A stretch of 64,000 nt of DNA from positions 496,001 through 560,000 of the forward strand of contig NZ_QOLA01000002.1 in the NCBI RefSeq assembly GCF_003324565.1, in the 5' to 3' direction. Made by a program: the position numbers and the translations under genes. Each line of letters begins with the position of its first letter. Position 1 is the first letter of the stretch. The notes below the pieces were generated by a model. The model made no database searches. It was not told where the DNA came from and was given only the letters and a program-made list of their open reading frames with translations. Of this stretch, positions 48,382 through 57,594 are shown piece by piece. The stretch comes from Streptomyces sp. SDr-06 (GTDB taxonomy: Bacteria; Actinomycetota; Actinomycetes; Streptomycetales; Streptomycetaceae).

Positions 48382-50049
48382 GTGACAACCATCACCCAGG
48401 GCCCTGGGAACCAGGACGGGAACCAGCACGCCGTGCCCCCCTCTTTTGGCGACCCGGCGGGTGCGCCCGGTACGCTCACCGCCGTGCCACACGCTGATCA
48501 GTACCGAACCGCCCAGCAGGACGTCCCCGCGAAACAGCCGGGAGCGCCCCGACCGGAACAGGCCCGTCCGACCTCGCTCGGCGAGCTGGCCGAGCGACTG
48601 GGGACGAACAACCCCGGATCGGGAGAGGTCACCGGCATCACGCACGACTCCCGGGCGGTACGCCCAGGGGACCTGTACGCCGCGCTGCCGGGCGCCAACA
48701 CGCACGGCGCCGACTTCGCCGCCCAGGCCGCGAGCCTGGGAGCCGTCGCGATCCTCACCGACCCGGGGGGCCGCGAGCGTGCCGCCGCGACCGGCCTCCC
48801 GGTCCTGGTCGCGGGCGACCCGCGCGGCCGGATGGGCGAGCTCGCCGCCGAGATCTACGGACACCCCGGGCGCGAGCTCCTCCAGCTCGGCATCACCGGA
48901 ACCTCCGGCAAGACCACCACCGCCTACCTCGTCGAGGGCGGCCTGCGCGGCGCCGGACACGCGACCGGCCTGATCGGCACGGTCGAGATGCGGATCGGCG
49001 ACGAGCGCATCAAGTCGGAGCGCACCACCCCCGAAGCCACCGACCTCCAGGCCCTGTTCGCGGTCATGCGCGAACGCGGCGTCGACGCGGTCGCCATGGA
49101 GGTCTCCAGCCACGCCCTCGTGCTCGGCCGGGTCGACGGATGCGTCTTCGACGTCGCCGTCTTCAACAACCTCAGCCCGGAACACATGGAGTTCCACTCC
49201 GACATGGAGGACTACTTCCGGGCCAAGGCGCGGCTGTTCACCCCCCAGCGGGCCAAGCGGGGCGTCGTCAACTTCGACGACGAGTACGGCCGCAGGCTCG
49301 TGAAGGAGGCGGGGATCGACATCACCACGTTCTCCGCCGAGGGCCACCCTGACGCCGACTGGCGGGCCGAGGACGTACGGGTGCGCCAGGACAGCAGCAC
49401 CTTCACCGTCGTGGGACCCGGCGGCGAGCGCGTCTCGGCCACCGCCCCGCTGCCGGGCCCGTTCAACGTGGCGAACACCCTCGCCGCCATCGTCGCGCTC
49501 GCCGTCGCCGGCCTCGACCCGCAGACCGCCGCCGACGGAGTGGCCGCCGTACCCGGCGTGCCCGGCCGTCTGGAGCGCGTGGACGCGGGCCAGCCCTACC
49601 TCGCCGTAGTCGACTACGCCCACAAGACGGACGCCGTCGAGTCGGTGCTGCGCTCGCTGCGCAAGGTCACCGAGGGCAAGCTGCACATCGTGCTCGGCTG
49701 CGGCGGCGACCGCGACCGGACCAAGCGGGGCCCGATGGGCGCCGCCGCGGCCCGGCTCGCCGACACCGCCGTGCTGACCTCCGACAACCCGCGCTCCGAG
49801 GACCCCCTCGCGATCCTCGCCGCGATGCTGGCGGGCGCCGCCGAGGTGCCCGCGCACGAGCGGGGCGAGGTCCAGGTCTTCGAGGACCGGGCCGCCGCCA
49901 TCGCATCGGCCGTCGCCCGCGCCGAACCCGGCGACACCGTGCTCGTCGCGGGCAAGGGCCATGAACAGGGCCAGGACATCCACGGAGTGGTCCGCCCCTT
50001 CGACGACGTTCTGGTGCTCCGCGCCGCCATCCAGAAAAGTCAGGGATGA
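48382..50049 (+). CDS. murE: UDP-MurNAc-tripeptide ligase MurE
   Basis: MurE adds the third residue, diaminopimelate in Streptomyces, to UDP-MurNAc-L-Ala-D-Glu. The 555-residue protein has an N-terminal extension of about 65 residues without a known role, then the three Mur ligase domains. The ATP loop GTSGKTTT has Lys177, YAHKTDAVESVLR is in the central domain, and the DNPR motif (from Asp468) selects diaminopimelate. Streptomycetes use the LL isomer, so DNPR here tolerates it. The GTG at 48382 has only a weak site (GGAAG); a start further downstream in the extension is possible. Confidence 0.94.
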   Translation: MTTITQGPGNQDGNQHAVPPSFGDPAGAPGTLTAVPHADQYRTAQQDVPAKQPGAPRPEQARPTSLGELAERLGTNNPGSGEVTGITHDSRAVRPGDLYAALPGANTHGADFAAQAASLGAVAILTDPGGRERAAATGLPVLVAGDPRGRMGELAAEIYGHPGRELLQLGITGTSGKTTTAYLVEGGLRGAGHATGLIGTVEMRIGDERIKSERTTPEATDLQALFAVMRERGVDAVAMEVSSHALVLGRVDGCVFDVAVFNNLSPEHMEFHSDMEDYFRAKARLFTPQRAKRGVVNFDDEYGRRLVKEAGIDITTFSAEGHPDADWRAEDVRVRQDSSTFTVVGPGGERVSATAPLPGPFNVANTLAAIVALAVAGLDPQTAADGVAAVPGVPGRLERVDAGQPYLAVVDYAHKTDAVESVLRSLRKVTEGKLHIVLGCGGDRDRTKRGPMGAAAARLADTAVLTSDNPRSEDPLAILAAMLAGAAEVPAHERGEVQVFEDRAAAIASAVARAEPGDTVLVAGKGHEQGQDIHGVVRPFDDVLVLRAAIQKSQG

Positions 50050-50053
50050 AGTA

Positions 50054-51475
50054 GTGATCGCCCTCTCCCTAGCCGAGATCGCCGAAATCGTCGGCGGGCA
50101 GCCGCACGACATACCGGATCCGTCCGTCACGGTCAGCGGCCCCGTCGTCATCGATTCCCGCCAGGTGGCGCCCGGTTCGCTCTTCGTGGCCTTCGCCGGT
50201 GAACGCGTCGACGGCCACGACTACGCGCGGCGCGCCTTCGAGGCGGGCGCCGCGGCGGTCCTCGCGGCCCGTCCGGTCGGCGTGCCCGCGATCGTCGTCG
50301 ACGACGTGCAGGCCGCCCTCGGCGCGCTCGCCCGCGACGTCGTACGCCGTCTGGGCACCGAAGTCGTCGCGCTCACCGGCTCGTCGGGCAAGACGTCCAC
50401 CAAGGACCTGATCGCGCAGGTGCTCCAGCGCCACGCGCCGACGGTGTTCACGCCGGGCTCGCTCAACAACGAGATCGGCCTGCCGCTGACCGCGCTCACC
50501 GCCACCGCGGACACCAGGCACCTGGTCCTGGAGATGGGCGCGCGCGGAATCGGCCACATCCGCTACCTCACGGGGCTGACCCCGCCGAGGATCGGTCTCG
50601 TCCTCAACGTCGGGACCGCCCACATCGGCGAGTTCGGCGGCCGCGACCAGATCGCCCTGGCCAAGGGCGAGTTGGTGGAGGGCCTGCCGGACAACGGCTG
50701 CGCCGTCCTGAACGCGGACGACCCGCTGGTGCGGGCCATGGCGTCGCGCACCAAGGCGCGCGTGCTGCTGTTCGGCGAGGCCGAGGACGCGGACGTACGG
50801 GCCGAGAATGTCCGGCTCACAGCGGCCGGACAGCCCTCCTTCAGCCTTCACACACCCTCCGGGTGCGGCGACGTGACGTTGCGCCTGTACGGTGAGCACC
50901 ACGTGTCGAACGCGCTCGCCGCGGCCGCCGTCGCCCATGAGCTGGGCATGTCCGCAGACGAGATCGCCCGCGCGCTCTCCGAGGCGGGCACCCTCTCCCG
51001 CTGGCGTATGGAGGTCACCGAGCGTCCGGACGGTGTGACGATCGTCAACGACGCCTACAACGCGAACCCCGAATCCATGCGAGCCGCCCTGCGCGCGCTC
51101 GTGGCCATGGGAGAAGCCTCACGGGCCGAGGGGGGACGCACGTGGGCGGTGCTCGGTCCGATGGCCGAGCTCGGCGACGAGTCGCTCGCCGAGCACGACG
51201 CGGTCGGACGGCTCGCCGTCCGACTCAACGTCAGCAAGCTCGTGGCAGTCGGGGGCCGGGAAGCGTCCTGGCTGCAACTGGGCGCATATAACGAGGGTTC
51301 GTGGGGTGAGGAGTCGGTGCACGTGTCCGACGCACAGGCGGCCGTCGACCTGCTGCGCAGTGAACTGCGGCCGGGAGACGTCGTGCTGGTGAAGGCGTCC
51401 AGGTCGATCGGCCTGGAGCGGGTGGCACTGGCGCTGCTCGATGGCGCCGTCGAGGGTGAGGTCACCGCCCGATGA
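50054..51475 (+). CDS. murF: UDP-MurNAc-tripeptide--D-alanyl-D-alanine ligase MurF
   Basis: MurF adds D-Ala-D-Ala to complete the UDP-MurNAc-pentapeptide. The 473-residue Mur ligase has DSRQVAPGSLFVAFAGERVD near the N-terminus, the ATP loop GSSGKTSTK, EMGARGIGHIRYL and the C-terminal NDAYNANPESM. The GTG is 4 nt after murE with AGGGA upstream. Its stop overlaps the mraY start by 4 bp. Confidence 0.95.
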   Translation: MIALSLAEIAEIVGGQPHDIPDPSVTVSGPVVIDSRQVAPGSLFVAFAGERVDGHDYARRAFEAGAAAVLAARPVGVPAIVVDDVQAALGALARDVVRRLGTEVVALTGSSGKTSTKDLIAQVLQRHAPTVFTPGSLNNEIGLPLTALTATADTRHLVLEMGARGIGHIRYLTGLTPPRIGLVLNVGTAHIGEFGGRDQIALAKGELVEGLPDNGCAVLNADDPLVRAMASRTKARVLLFGEAEDADVRAENVRLTAAGQPSFSLHTPSGCGDVTLRLYGEHHVSNALAAAAVAHELGMSADEIARALSEAGTLSRWRMEVTERPDGVTIVNDAYNANPESMRAALRALVAMGEASRAEGGRTWAVLGPMAELGDESLAEHDAVGRLAVRLNVSKLVAVGGREASWLQLGAYNEGSWGEESVHVSDAQAAVDLLRSELRPGDVVLVKASRSIGLERVALALLDGAVEGEVTAR

Positions 51476-52542
51476 GGCAGATCCTCTTCGCGGGAGCCAT
51501 CGGTCTGTTCCTGACCCTGGTCGGCACCCCGCTGCTCATCAAGCTGCTCGCCCGCAAGGGCTACGGCCAGTTCATCCGGGACGACGGTCCGCGCGGCCAC
51601 GCCGGGAAGAAGGGCACACCCACCATGGGTGGCATCGCCTTCATCCTGGCCACGCTGATCGCGTACGCCCTGACCAAGGTGATCACCAGCGAGGACCCGA
51701 CGTTCTCGGGCCTGCTCGTGCTCTTCCTGACCGCCGGCATGGGCATGGTCGGCTTCCTCGACGACTACATCAAGATCGTCAAGCAGCGCTCGCTGGGCCT
51801 GCGGGCCAAGGCGAAGATGGCCGGACAGCTGATCGTGGGCATCGCCTTCGCGGTGCTCGCCCTCCAGTTCGCGGACGCCCGGGGCAACACCCCGGCCTCC
51901 ACCAAGCTGTCGTTCATCAACGACTTCGGCTGGTCGATCGGCCCCGTCATCTTCGTGGTGTGGGCGCTGTTCATGATCCTGGCGATGTCGAACGGCGTGA
52001 ACCTGACGGACGGTCTGGACGGCCTGGCCACCGGCGCGTCCGTGATGGTCTTCGGCGCCTACACCTTCATCGGGCTCTGGCAGTTCCAGGAGTCCTGCGC
52101 CAACGCGCAGACCCTGACCAACCCCAACGCCTGCTTCGAGGTGCGCGACCCGCTCGACCTCGCGGTCGTCGCCTCCGCCCTGATGGGCTCCTGCTTCGGC
52201 TTCCTGTGGTGGAACACCTCGCCCGCCAAGATCTTCATGGGCGACACCGGATCGCTCGCCCTCGGCGGCGCGCTCGCGGGCCTGGCGATCTGCTCCCGCA
52301 CGGAGTTCCTGATCGCCCTGCTCGGCGGCCTCTTCGTGCTGATCACGATGTCCGTGGTCATCCAGGTCGGCTCGTTCAAGATGACCGGCAAGCGGGTCTT
52401 CCGGATGGCGCCGCTCCAGCACCACTTCGAACTCAAGGGGTGGTCCGAAGTCCTTGTCGTGGTCCGGTTCTGGATCATCCAGGGCATGTGCGTGATCGTG
52501 GGTCTCGGACTCTTCTACGCGGGATGGGCAGCCGACAAGTGA
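51472..52542 (+). CDS. mraY: Phospho-MurNAc-pentapeptide transferase MraY
   Basis: MraY transfers phospho-MurNAc-pentapeptide to undecaprenyl phosphate, making lipid I in the membrane. The 356-residue protein has about ten membrane helices and the conserved cytoplasmic motifs TPTMGG, FLDDYIK, NLTDGLDGLA, GDTGSLALGG and LQHHFELKGW. Acidic residues in the DD and NLTDG loops bind Mg2+. The start overlaps murF and the stop overlaps murD by 4 bp each. Confidence 0.97.
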   Translation: MRQILFAGAIGLFLTLVGTPLLIKLLARKGYGQFIRDDGPRGHAGKKGTPTMGGIAFILATLIAYALTKVITSEDPTFSGLLVLFLTAGMGMVGFLDDYIKIVKQRSLGLRAKAKMAGQLIVGIAFAVLALQFADARGNTPASTKLSFINDFGWSIGPVIFVVWALFMILAMSNGVNLTDGLDGLATGASVMVFGAYTFIGLWQFQESCANAQTLTNPNACFEVRDPLDLAVVASALMGSCFGFLWWNTSPAKIFMGDTGSLALGGALAGLAICSRTEFLIALLGGLFVLITMSVVIQVGSFKMTGKRVFRMAPLQHHFELKGWSEVLVVVRFWIIQGMCVIVGLGLFYAGWAADK

Positions 52543-53948
52543 GCTGGCAGGGCATGAAGGTCACCGTCGCCGGTCTCGGCGTGAGCGGCGTCAGCGCCGC
52601 CCGCGCCCTGGCCGGCCTCGGCGCCGAGGTGACGGTCGTGGACGGCGGCGACTCGGACCAGCACCGCGCGCGGGCGGCCGAGCTGGAGCGGGAGGACATC
52701 CGGGTCCGGCTCGGGGACGCCGAGACGCTCCCCGCGGGCACCGGACTCGTCGTCACCTCGCCCGGCTGGCAGCCCTCCTCGCCGCTGTTCGCGGCCGCCG
52801 CCGCGGCGGGCGTGGACGTGGTGGGCGACGTCGAGATCGCCTGGCGGCTGCGCGGCCCCGACGCCGCGCCCTGGCTCGCGATCACCGGCACCAACGGCAA
52901 GACCACCACGACCCGGATGCTCGCCTCGATCCTGAGCGCGGCGGGCCTGCGGACCACCGCCGTCGGCAACATCGGTACCCCGATCATCGACGTGGTGCTC
53001 GGCGACGAGACCTACGACGTGCTCGCCGTGGAGCTCTCCAGCTACCAGCTGCACTGGGCGCCCTCGCTGCGCGCCCACTCGGCCGCCGTGCTCAATCTGG
53101 CGCCGGACCACCTCGACTGGCACGGCTCCATGGAGGCGTACGCCGCCGACAAGGGCCGCGTCTACGAGGGCAACACCGTCGCCTGTGTCTACAACGCCGA
53201 GGACAAGGCGACCGAGCACCTGGTGCGCGAGGCCGACGTGGAGGAGGGCTGCCGGGCGATCGGCTTCACCCTGGGCACCCCGGGCCCCTCCCAGCTCGGC
53301 GTGGTCGACGGCATCCTCGTCGACCGGGCCTTCGTGCAGAACCGGCAGAAGAACGCCCAGGAGCTCGCCGAGGTCTCCGACGTCTTCCCGCCGGCCCCGC
53401 ACAACATCGCCAACGCGCTCGCGGCGGCGGCCCTGGCCCGCGCCTTCGGTGTCGAGCCCAAGGCCGTACGCGACGGGCTCAAGGCGTTCCGGCCCGACGC
53501 GCACCGCATCGAGCACGTCGCGGACGTCGCCTCCGTCGCCTACGTGGACGACTCCAAGGCCACCAACACGCACGCCGCCGAGGCCTCGCTCGCGGCGTAC
53601 GACCCGATCGTCTGGATCGCCGGCGGACTGGCCAAGGGCGCCTCCTTCGACGAACTGGTGCAGCGGTCGGCGAAGCGGCTGCGCGGGGTCGTCCTGATCG
53701 GCGCCGAGCGGCACCTGATCGCCGAAGCCCTGGCGCGACACGCGCCCGAGGTCCCGGTGGTGGACCTCGACCGGACCGACACTGGGGCGATGTCGGCGGC
53801 GGTCCGCGAGGCGGCGGGGCTCGCCCGGCCGGGGGACACCGTCCTGTTGGCCCCGGCCTGCGCCTCGATGGACATGTTCGCGAACTACAACAAGCGCGGC
53901 GAGGCCTTCGCGGAAGCGGTCCGCGAGCTCGCCGCAGGGCGCGCCTAG
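52539..53948 (+). CDS. murD: UDP-MurNAc-L-alanine--D-glutamate ligase MurD
   Basis: MurD adds D-Glu to UDP-MurNAc-L-Ala. The 469-residue protein has a Rossmann N-terminal domain (VTVAGLGVSGVSAARALA), the ATP loop ITGTNGKTTTTRM, ELSSYQLHW, DDSKATNTHAA and the terminal LLAPACASMDMF typical of MurD. The GTG overlaps the mraY stop. MurC, the preceding step, is not encoded in this cluster. Confidence 0.96.
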   Translation: MSWQGMKVTVAGLGVSGVSAARALAGLGAEVTVVDGGDSDQHRARAAELEREDIRVRLGDAETLPAGTGLVVTSPGWQPSSPLFAAAAAAGVDVVGDVEIAWRLRGPDAAPWLAITGTNGKTTTTRMLASILSAAGLRTTAVGNIGTPIIDVVLGDETYDVLAVELSSYQLHWAPSLRAHSAAVLNLAPDHLDWHGSMEAYAADKGRVYEGNTVACVYNAEDKATEHLVREADVEEGCRAIGFTLGTPGPSQLGVVDGILVDRAFVQNRQKNAQELAEVSDVFPPAPHNIANALAAAALARAFGVEPKAVRDGLKAFRPDAHRIEHVADVASVAYVDDSKATNTHAAEASLAAYDPIVWIAGGLAKGASFDELVQRSAKRLRGVVLIGAERHLIAEALARHAPEVPVVDLDRTDTGAMSAAVREAAGLARPGDTVLLAPACASMDMFANYNKRGEAFAEAVRELAAGRA

Positions 53949-54006
53949 CCGGACCACCCGTTCCACGGACCGGCGGCGCCGGGCACGACTGGAGGGGACA
54001 CCACAC

Positions 54007-55386
54007 ATGGCGGCCGATGCACTGGGCGGCTCCGGGAGCGGCGCGCGCGGGCTGCCCGCACGCGCCGGTCTCCTCCTGCGCAGCCGTACCGCCGGGCCCG
54101 TGCGGCGCCCGGCCGTCCGCGGCGGCACCGGCACACCGCGGCGGCCCGGACCGCGCGGCCCCAGACGCCTGGTCGAGCAGGCCAGAAAGGCCTGGGACCG
54201 CCCGCTCACGGCGTACTACCTGATCCTCGGCAGCGCCCTGCTCATCACCGTGCTGGGCCTGGTGATGGTCTACTCCGCCTCGATGATCAAGGCCCTCGAA
54301 CTGTCGCTGCCGGGCTCGTACTTCTTCCGCAAGCAGTTCCTCGCGGCCCTCATCGGGGGCGGGCTGATGGTCGCGGCGGCCCGGATGCCCGCCAAACTCC
54401 ACCGGGCGCTCGCCTACCCGATACTGGCCGGCACGGTCTTCCTGCTGGTCCTGGTGCAGGTCCCCGGGATAGGGAAATCGGTCAACGGCAACCAGAACTG
54501 GATCTACCTGGGCGGTCCCTTCCAGCTCCAGCCCAGCGAGTTCGCCAAGCTGGCGCTGCTCCTGTGGGGCGCCGACCTGCTGGCGCGCAAACAGGACAAG
54601 CGGCTCCTGACCGAGTGGAAGCACATGCTGGTGCCGCTCGTCCCGGTGGCCTTCCTGCTGCTCGGGCTCATCATGCTCGGCGGCGACATGGGCACGACGA
54701 TCATCCTGACCGCGATCCTGTTCGGGCTGCTCTGGCTGGCCGGCGCCCCCACCCGGCTCTTCGCGGGCGTCCTCGCGATCGCGGGCACGCTCGCCGCCCT
54801 CTTCATCAAGATCAGCCCGCACCGGATGGGCCGGCTGAACTGCATCGGCGCCACCGACCCGGGGCCGCAGGACCAGTGCTGGCAGGCCGTGCACGGAATC
54901 TACGCGCTCGCCTCGGGCGGATGGTTCGGATCCGGCCTGGGTGCGAGTGTGGAGAAATGGGGTCAACTCCCCGAGCCGCACACCGACTTCATCTTCGCCG
55001 TCACCGGCGAGGAACTGGGTCTGGCGGGGACGCTGTCGGTCGTCGCCCTCTTCGCGGCTCTAGGCTATGCGGGTATCCGCGTGGCCGGACGCACGGAGGA
55101 CCCCTTCGTGAGGTACGCCGCGGGAGGTGTGACCACCTGGATCGTGGCCCAGGCCGTGATCAACATCGGTGCGGTGCTCGGCCTGCTGCCGATCGCCGGT
55201 GTCCCGCTCCCGCTGTTCTCCTACGGAGGGTCCGCGCTGCTGCCGACCATGTTCGCCGTGGGGCTCCTGATCGCGTTCGCGCGGGACGACCCCGCGGCGC
55301 GGGCGGCGCTTGCCATGCGGCAGCCTCGGGTGAGTTGGAAGTCGATGAGACGGCGCGTCAAGAAGCGTCCGTCCGGAGAGCGGTGA
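54007..55386 (+). CDS. ftsW: Septal peptidoglycan polymerase FtsW (SEDS family)
   Basis: FtsW polymerises lipid II at the division site with FtsI. The 459-residue protein has a 65-residue basic, disordered N-terminus, then about ten membrane helices. SEDS signatures are visible: LGLVMVYSAS, FFRKQFL, LQPSEFAKLAL, the FGSGLGAS loop, EPHTDFIFAVTGEELG and the late GVPLPLFSYGGSA. The catalytic Asp candidate lies in the TDFIF loop. GGAGGGG precedes the ATG, and a GACAC sequence (53997-54001) overlaps this region. Confidence 0.95.
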   Translation: MAADALGGSGSGARGLPARAGLLLRSRTAGPVRRPAVRGGTGTPRRPGPRGPRRLVEQARKAWDRPLTAYYLILGSALLITVLGLVMVYSASMIKALELSLPGSYFFRKQFLAALIGGGLMVAAARMPAKLHRALAYPILAGTVFLLVLVQVPGIGKSVNGNQNWIYLGGPFQLQPSEFAKLALLLWGADLLARKQDKRLLTEWKHMLVPLVPVAFLLLGLIMLGGDMGTTIILTAILFGLLWLAGAPTRLFAGVLAIAGTLAALFIKISPHRMGRLNCIGATDPGPQDQCWQAVHGIYALASGGWFGSGLGASVEKWGQLPEPHTDFIFAVTGEELGLAGTLSVVALFAALGYAGIRVAGRTEDPFVRYAAGGVTTWIVAQAVINIGAVLGLLPIAGVPLPLFSYGGSALLPTMFAVGLLIAFARDDPAARAALAMRQPRVSWKSMRRRVKKRPSGER

Positions 55387-55392
55387 ATTTCG

Positions 55393-56478
55393 GTGCATGT
55401 CGTACTCGCCGGTGGGGGGACCGCCGGCCACATCGAGCCCGCGCTCGCCCTCGCGGATGCCCTGCGCAGGCAGGACCCCACCGTGGGGATCACGGCACTC
55501 GGCACGGAGAAGGGCCTGGAGACCCGGCTCGTGCCCGAGCGCGGTTACGAGCTCGCGCTCATCCCGGCCGTCCCCCTGCCCCGCAGGCCCACCCCCGAGC
55601 TGATCACCGTCCCCGGGCGGCTGCGCGGCACGATCAAGGCCGCCGAGCAGATCCTGGAGCGCACCAAGGCGGACTGCGTCGTCGGCTTCGGCGGCTACGT
55701 GGCGCTGCCCGGCTACCTGGCCGCCAAGCGGCTCGGGGTGCCGATCGTGGTCCACGAGGCCAACGCCCGCCCCGGCCTCGCCAACAAGATCGGTTCGCGG
55801 TACGCGGCCTCGGTGGCCGTCGCCACCCCGGACAGCAAGCTGCGCAACTCCCGCTACATCGGCATCCCGCTGCGCTACTCGATCGCGACGCTCGACCGGG
55901 CCCGGGTCCGCCCCGAGGCGCGGGCCGCGTTCGGGCTCGACCCGGGGCTGCCGACGCTGCTCGTCTCCGGCGGCTCGCAGGGCGCCCGCCGCCTGAACGA
56001 GGTCATCCAGCAGATCGCGCCGGTGCTCCAGCGCTCCGGAATCCAGATCCTGCACGCGGTCGGCCCGAAGAACGAACTGCCGCGTGTCGACAACATGCCC
56101 GGGATGCCCCCGTATGTCCCGGTACCGTACGTGGACCGGATGGATCTCGCGTACGCCGCGGCCGACATGATGCTCTGCCGCGCGGGCGCGATGACCGTCG
56201 CCGAACTCTCCGCCGTCGGGCTGCCCGCCGCCTACGTACCGTTGCCGATCGGCAACGGCGAACAGCGGCTGAACGCCCAGCCGGTGGTCAAGGCCGGTGG
56301 CGGACTCCTCGTGGACGACGCCGAACTCACTCCCGAGTGGGTGCAGAGCAACGTCCTCCCGGTGCTCGCCGACCCGCACCGGCTGTACGAGATGTCGCGC
56401 TCCGCCGCCGAGTTCGGACGGCGCGACGCCGACCAACTCCTCGTGCAGATGGTGTACGAGGCCGTCGCAGGACGCTGA
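55393..56478 (+). CDS. murG: UDP-GlcNAc:lipid I N-acetylglucosaminyltransferase MurG
   Basis: MurG converts lipid I to lipid II on the inner face of the membrane. The 361-residue GT-B protein has the glycine-rich [17 protein letters not shown] near the start, [28 protein letters not shown], the second loop [15 protein letters not shown] and the donor-binding [17 protein letters not shown] with [13 protein letters not shown]. The GTG at 55393 is 6 nt after the ftsW stop with only a weak ribosome site, so coupling with ftsW is likely. Confidence 0.96.
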   Translation: MHVVLAGGGTAGHIEPALALADALRRQDPTVGITALGTEKGLETRLVPERGYELALIPAVPLPRRPTPELITVPGRLRGTIKAAEQILERTKADCVVGFGGYVALPGYLAAKRLGVPIVVHEANARPGLANKIGSRYAASVAVATPDSKLRNSRYIGIPLRYSIATLDRARVRPEARAAFGLDPGLPTLLVSGGSQGARRLNEVIQQIAPVLQRSGIQILHAVGPKNELPRVDNMPGMPPYVPVPYVDRMDLAYAAADMMLCRAGAMTVAELSAVGLPAAYVPLPIGNGEQRLNAQPVVKAGGGLLVDDAELTPEWVQSNVLPVLADPHRLYEMSRSAAEFGRRDADQLLVQMVYEAVAGR

Positions 56479-56501
56479 TCAACGGACGGAAGGCAGGGAC
56501 C

Positions 56502-57317
56502 GTGGCCGGACAGGCGACCGCTCAGCGCGGTGGCGGACAGACCGACAGGTCGGCGAAATCCGCGAAGTCCGGCCGGCCCGGCCCCCGCCCCCGGTCGGGC
56601 CGCCGCCTCCGGCTGCCCCGCGGGCGCGGCCTGATCGTCCTCGGCGTCGCCGCCGCCCTGCTCGGGGCCGGCGTCATCTGGGTGCTGTACGGCTCGACCT
56701 GGCTCCGCGTCGAGCACGTGAAGACCACCGGGACCCAGGTTCTGACGCCCGGTGAGGTCGAGGCGGCCGCCGCGGTGCCGATCGGATCTCCGCTGGTTTC
56801 CGTCGACACAGGCGGGATTGAGGCCCGATTGCGCCAGAAACTGCCGCGTATCGACTCCGTCGAGGTCGTTCGCTCATGGCCGCACGGGATCGGTCTGAAA
56901 GTGACCGAACGCAAGCCGGCCCTGGTCATGAAGAACGGCGCGAAGTTCGACGAAGTGGACGCCAAGGGTGTGCGTTTCGCCACCATCCCGCAGCCGTTGA
57001 AGGACGTTCCGCTGCTCGAATTGGTCCCCTCGCAGTCGCCGAGTCAGCGCCGCTTCGGCACCGACCGGCTGGTGCTCGAAGCGGTCCGGATCACGGGTGA
57101 ACTCCCGTCGGGCGTCGCCAAGGAGACCCGTTCCGTCCGGATTTCCTCCTACGACTCCGTCACGCTGGAGTTGGCCGGGGGCCGGAGCGTGCTGTGGGGC
57201 AGCGATGAGGACGGTGAGCTGAAGGGACGTACCCTCAGTGCACTGATGAAAGCCCGGCCGAAGTCGACCCGCTTCGACGTGAGCGCCCCCACCGCCCCTG
57301 CGGTATCGGGTAGTTGA
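56502..57317 (+). CDS. ftsQ: Cell division protein FtsQ
   Basis: FtsQ is a bitopic divisome protein that links early and late division proteins. The 271 residues comprise a basic, Ser/Arg-rich cytoplasmic tail, one membrane helix (about 46-66, LIVLGVAAALLGAGVIWVLYG), a POTRA domain (VEHVKTTGTQVLTPGEVEAA onward) and the FtsQ beta domain ending near KARPKSTRFDVSAPTAP. The GTG follows an AGGCAGGGA region. The next gene, ftsZ, is separated by 277 bp with its own promoters. Confidence 0.92.
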   Translation: MAGQATAQRGGGQTDRSAKSAKSGRPGPRPRSGRRLRLPRGRGLIVLGVAAALLGAGVIWVLYGSTWLRVEHVKTTGTQVLTPGEVEAAAAVPIGSPLVSVDTGGIEARLRQKLPRIDSVEVVRSWPHGIGLKVTERKPALVMKNGAKFDEVDAKGVRFATIPQPLKDVPLLELVPSQSPSQRRFGTDRLVLEAVRITGELPSGVAKETRSVRISSYDSVTLELAGGRSVLWGSDEDGELKGRTLSALMKARPKSTRFDVSAPTAPAVSGS

Positions 57318-57407
57318 CGGACATATGCGCTGGCCAGCACCCTGGTTGGTCAGCGACACGGGTGATCACATAGGGTGAAAAGAAAAACGGGAGGTTCGGC
57401 GTGTTCG

Positions 57408-57437
57408 TTGAACGTGCGCCACTTGTCGACTTAGTGT
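57408..57437 (+). promoter_or_regulatory. Candidate ftsZ promoter
   Basis: TTGAAC (57408-57413) and TAGTGT (57432-57437) are spaced 18 bp apart, about 155 bp before the ftsZ start. S. coelicolor ftsZ is known to use several promoters, one of them sporulation-specific. This is one candidate; its type is not determined. Confidence 0.45.
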
Positions 57438-57467
57438 CCTGTTCGGAAGAGTCCAGCGAACAGACAC
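57434..57467. promoter_or_regulatory. Inverted repeat with opposed GTGTC / GACAC (WhiA-like) in ftsZ leader
   Basis: GTGTCCTGTTCG (57434-57445) and CGAACAGACAC (57457-57467) pair with one bulged base around an 11-bp spacer. Its ends are the WhiA core sequence GACAC in both orientations. WhiA is reported to bind upstream of ftsZ in S. venezuelae. Confidence 0.5.
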
Positions 57468-57473
57468 ACTGGT

Positions 57474-57498
57474 AACCCTAAACTTCAACGTTAGGGTT
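57474..57498. promoter_or_regulatory. Inverted repeat AACCCTAA / TTAGGGTT in ftsZ leader
   Basis: Perfect 8-bp arms flank a 9-bp spacer 97 bp before ftsZ, just downstream of the WhiA-like repeat. It may be an operator or an RNA hairpin in the ftsZ leader. I know no named regulator for it. Confidence 0.55.
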
Positions 57499-57594
57499 CG
57501 GGTCGGCGATACGGACCGTCCCAATCGGCATTCGTCGTCACCTTGCGCCACCCGCGAAGTGACGACCCGTAACTCGAGGCGAGAGGCCTTCGAC

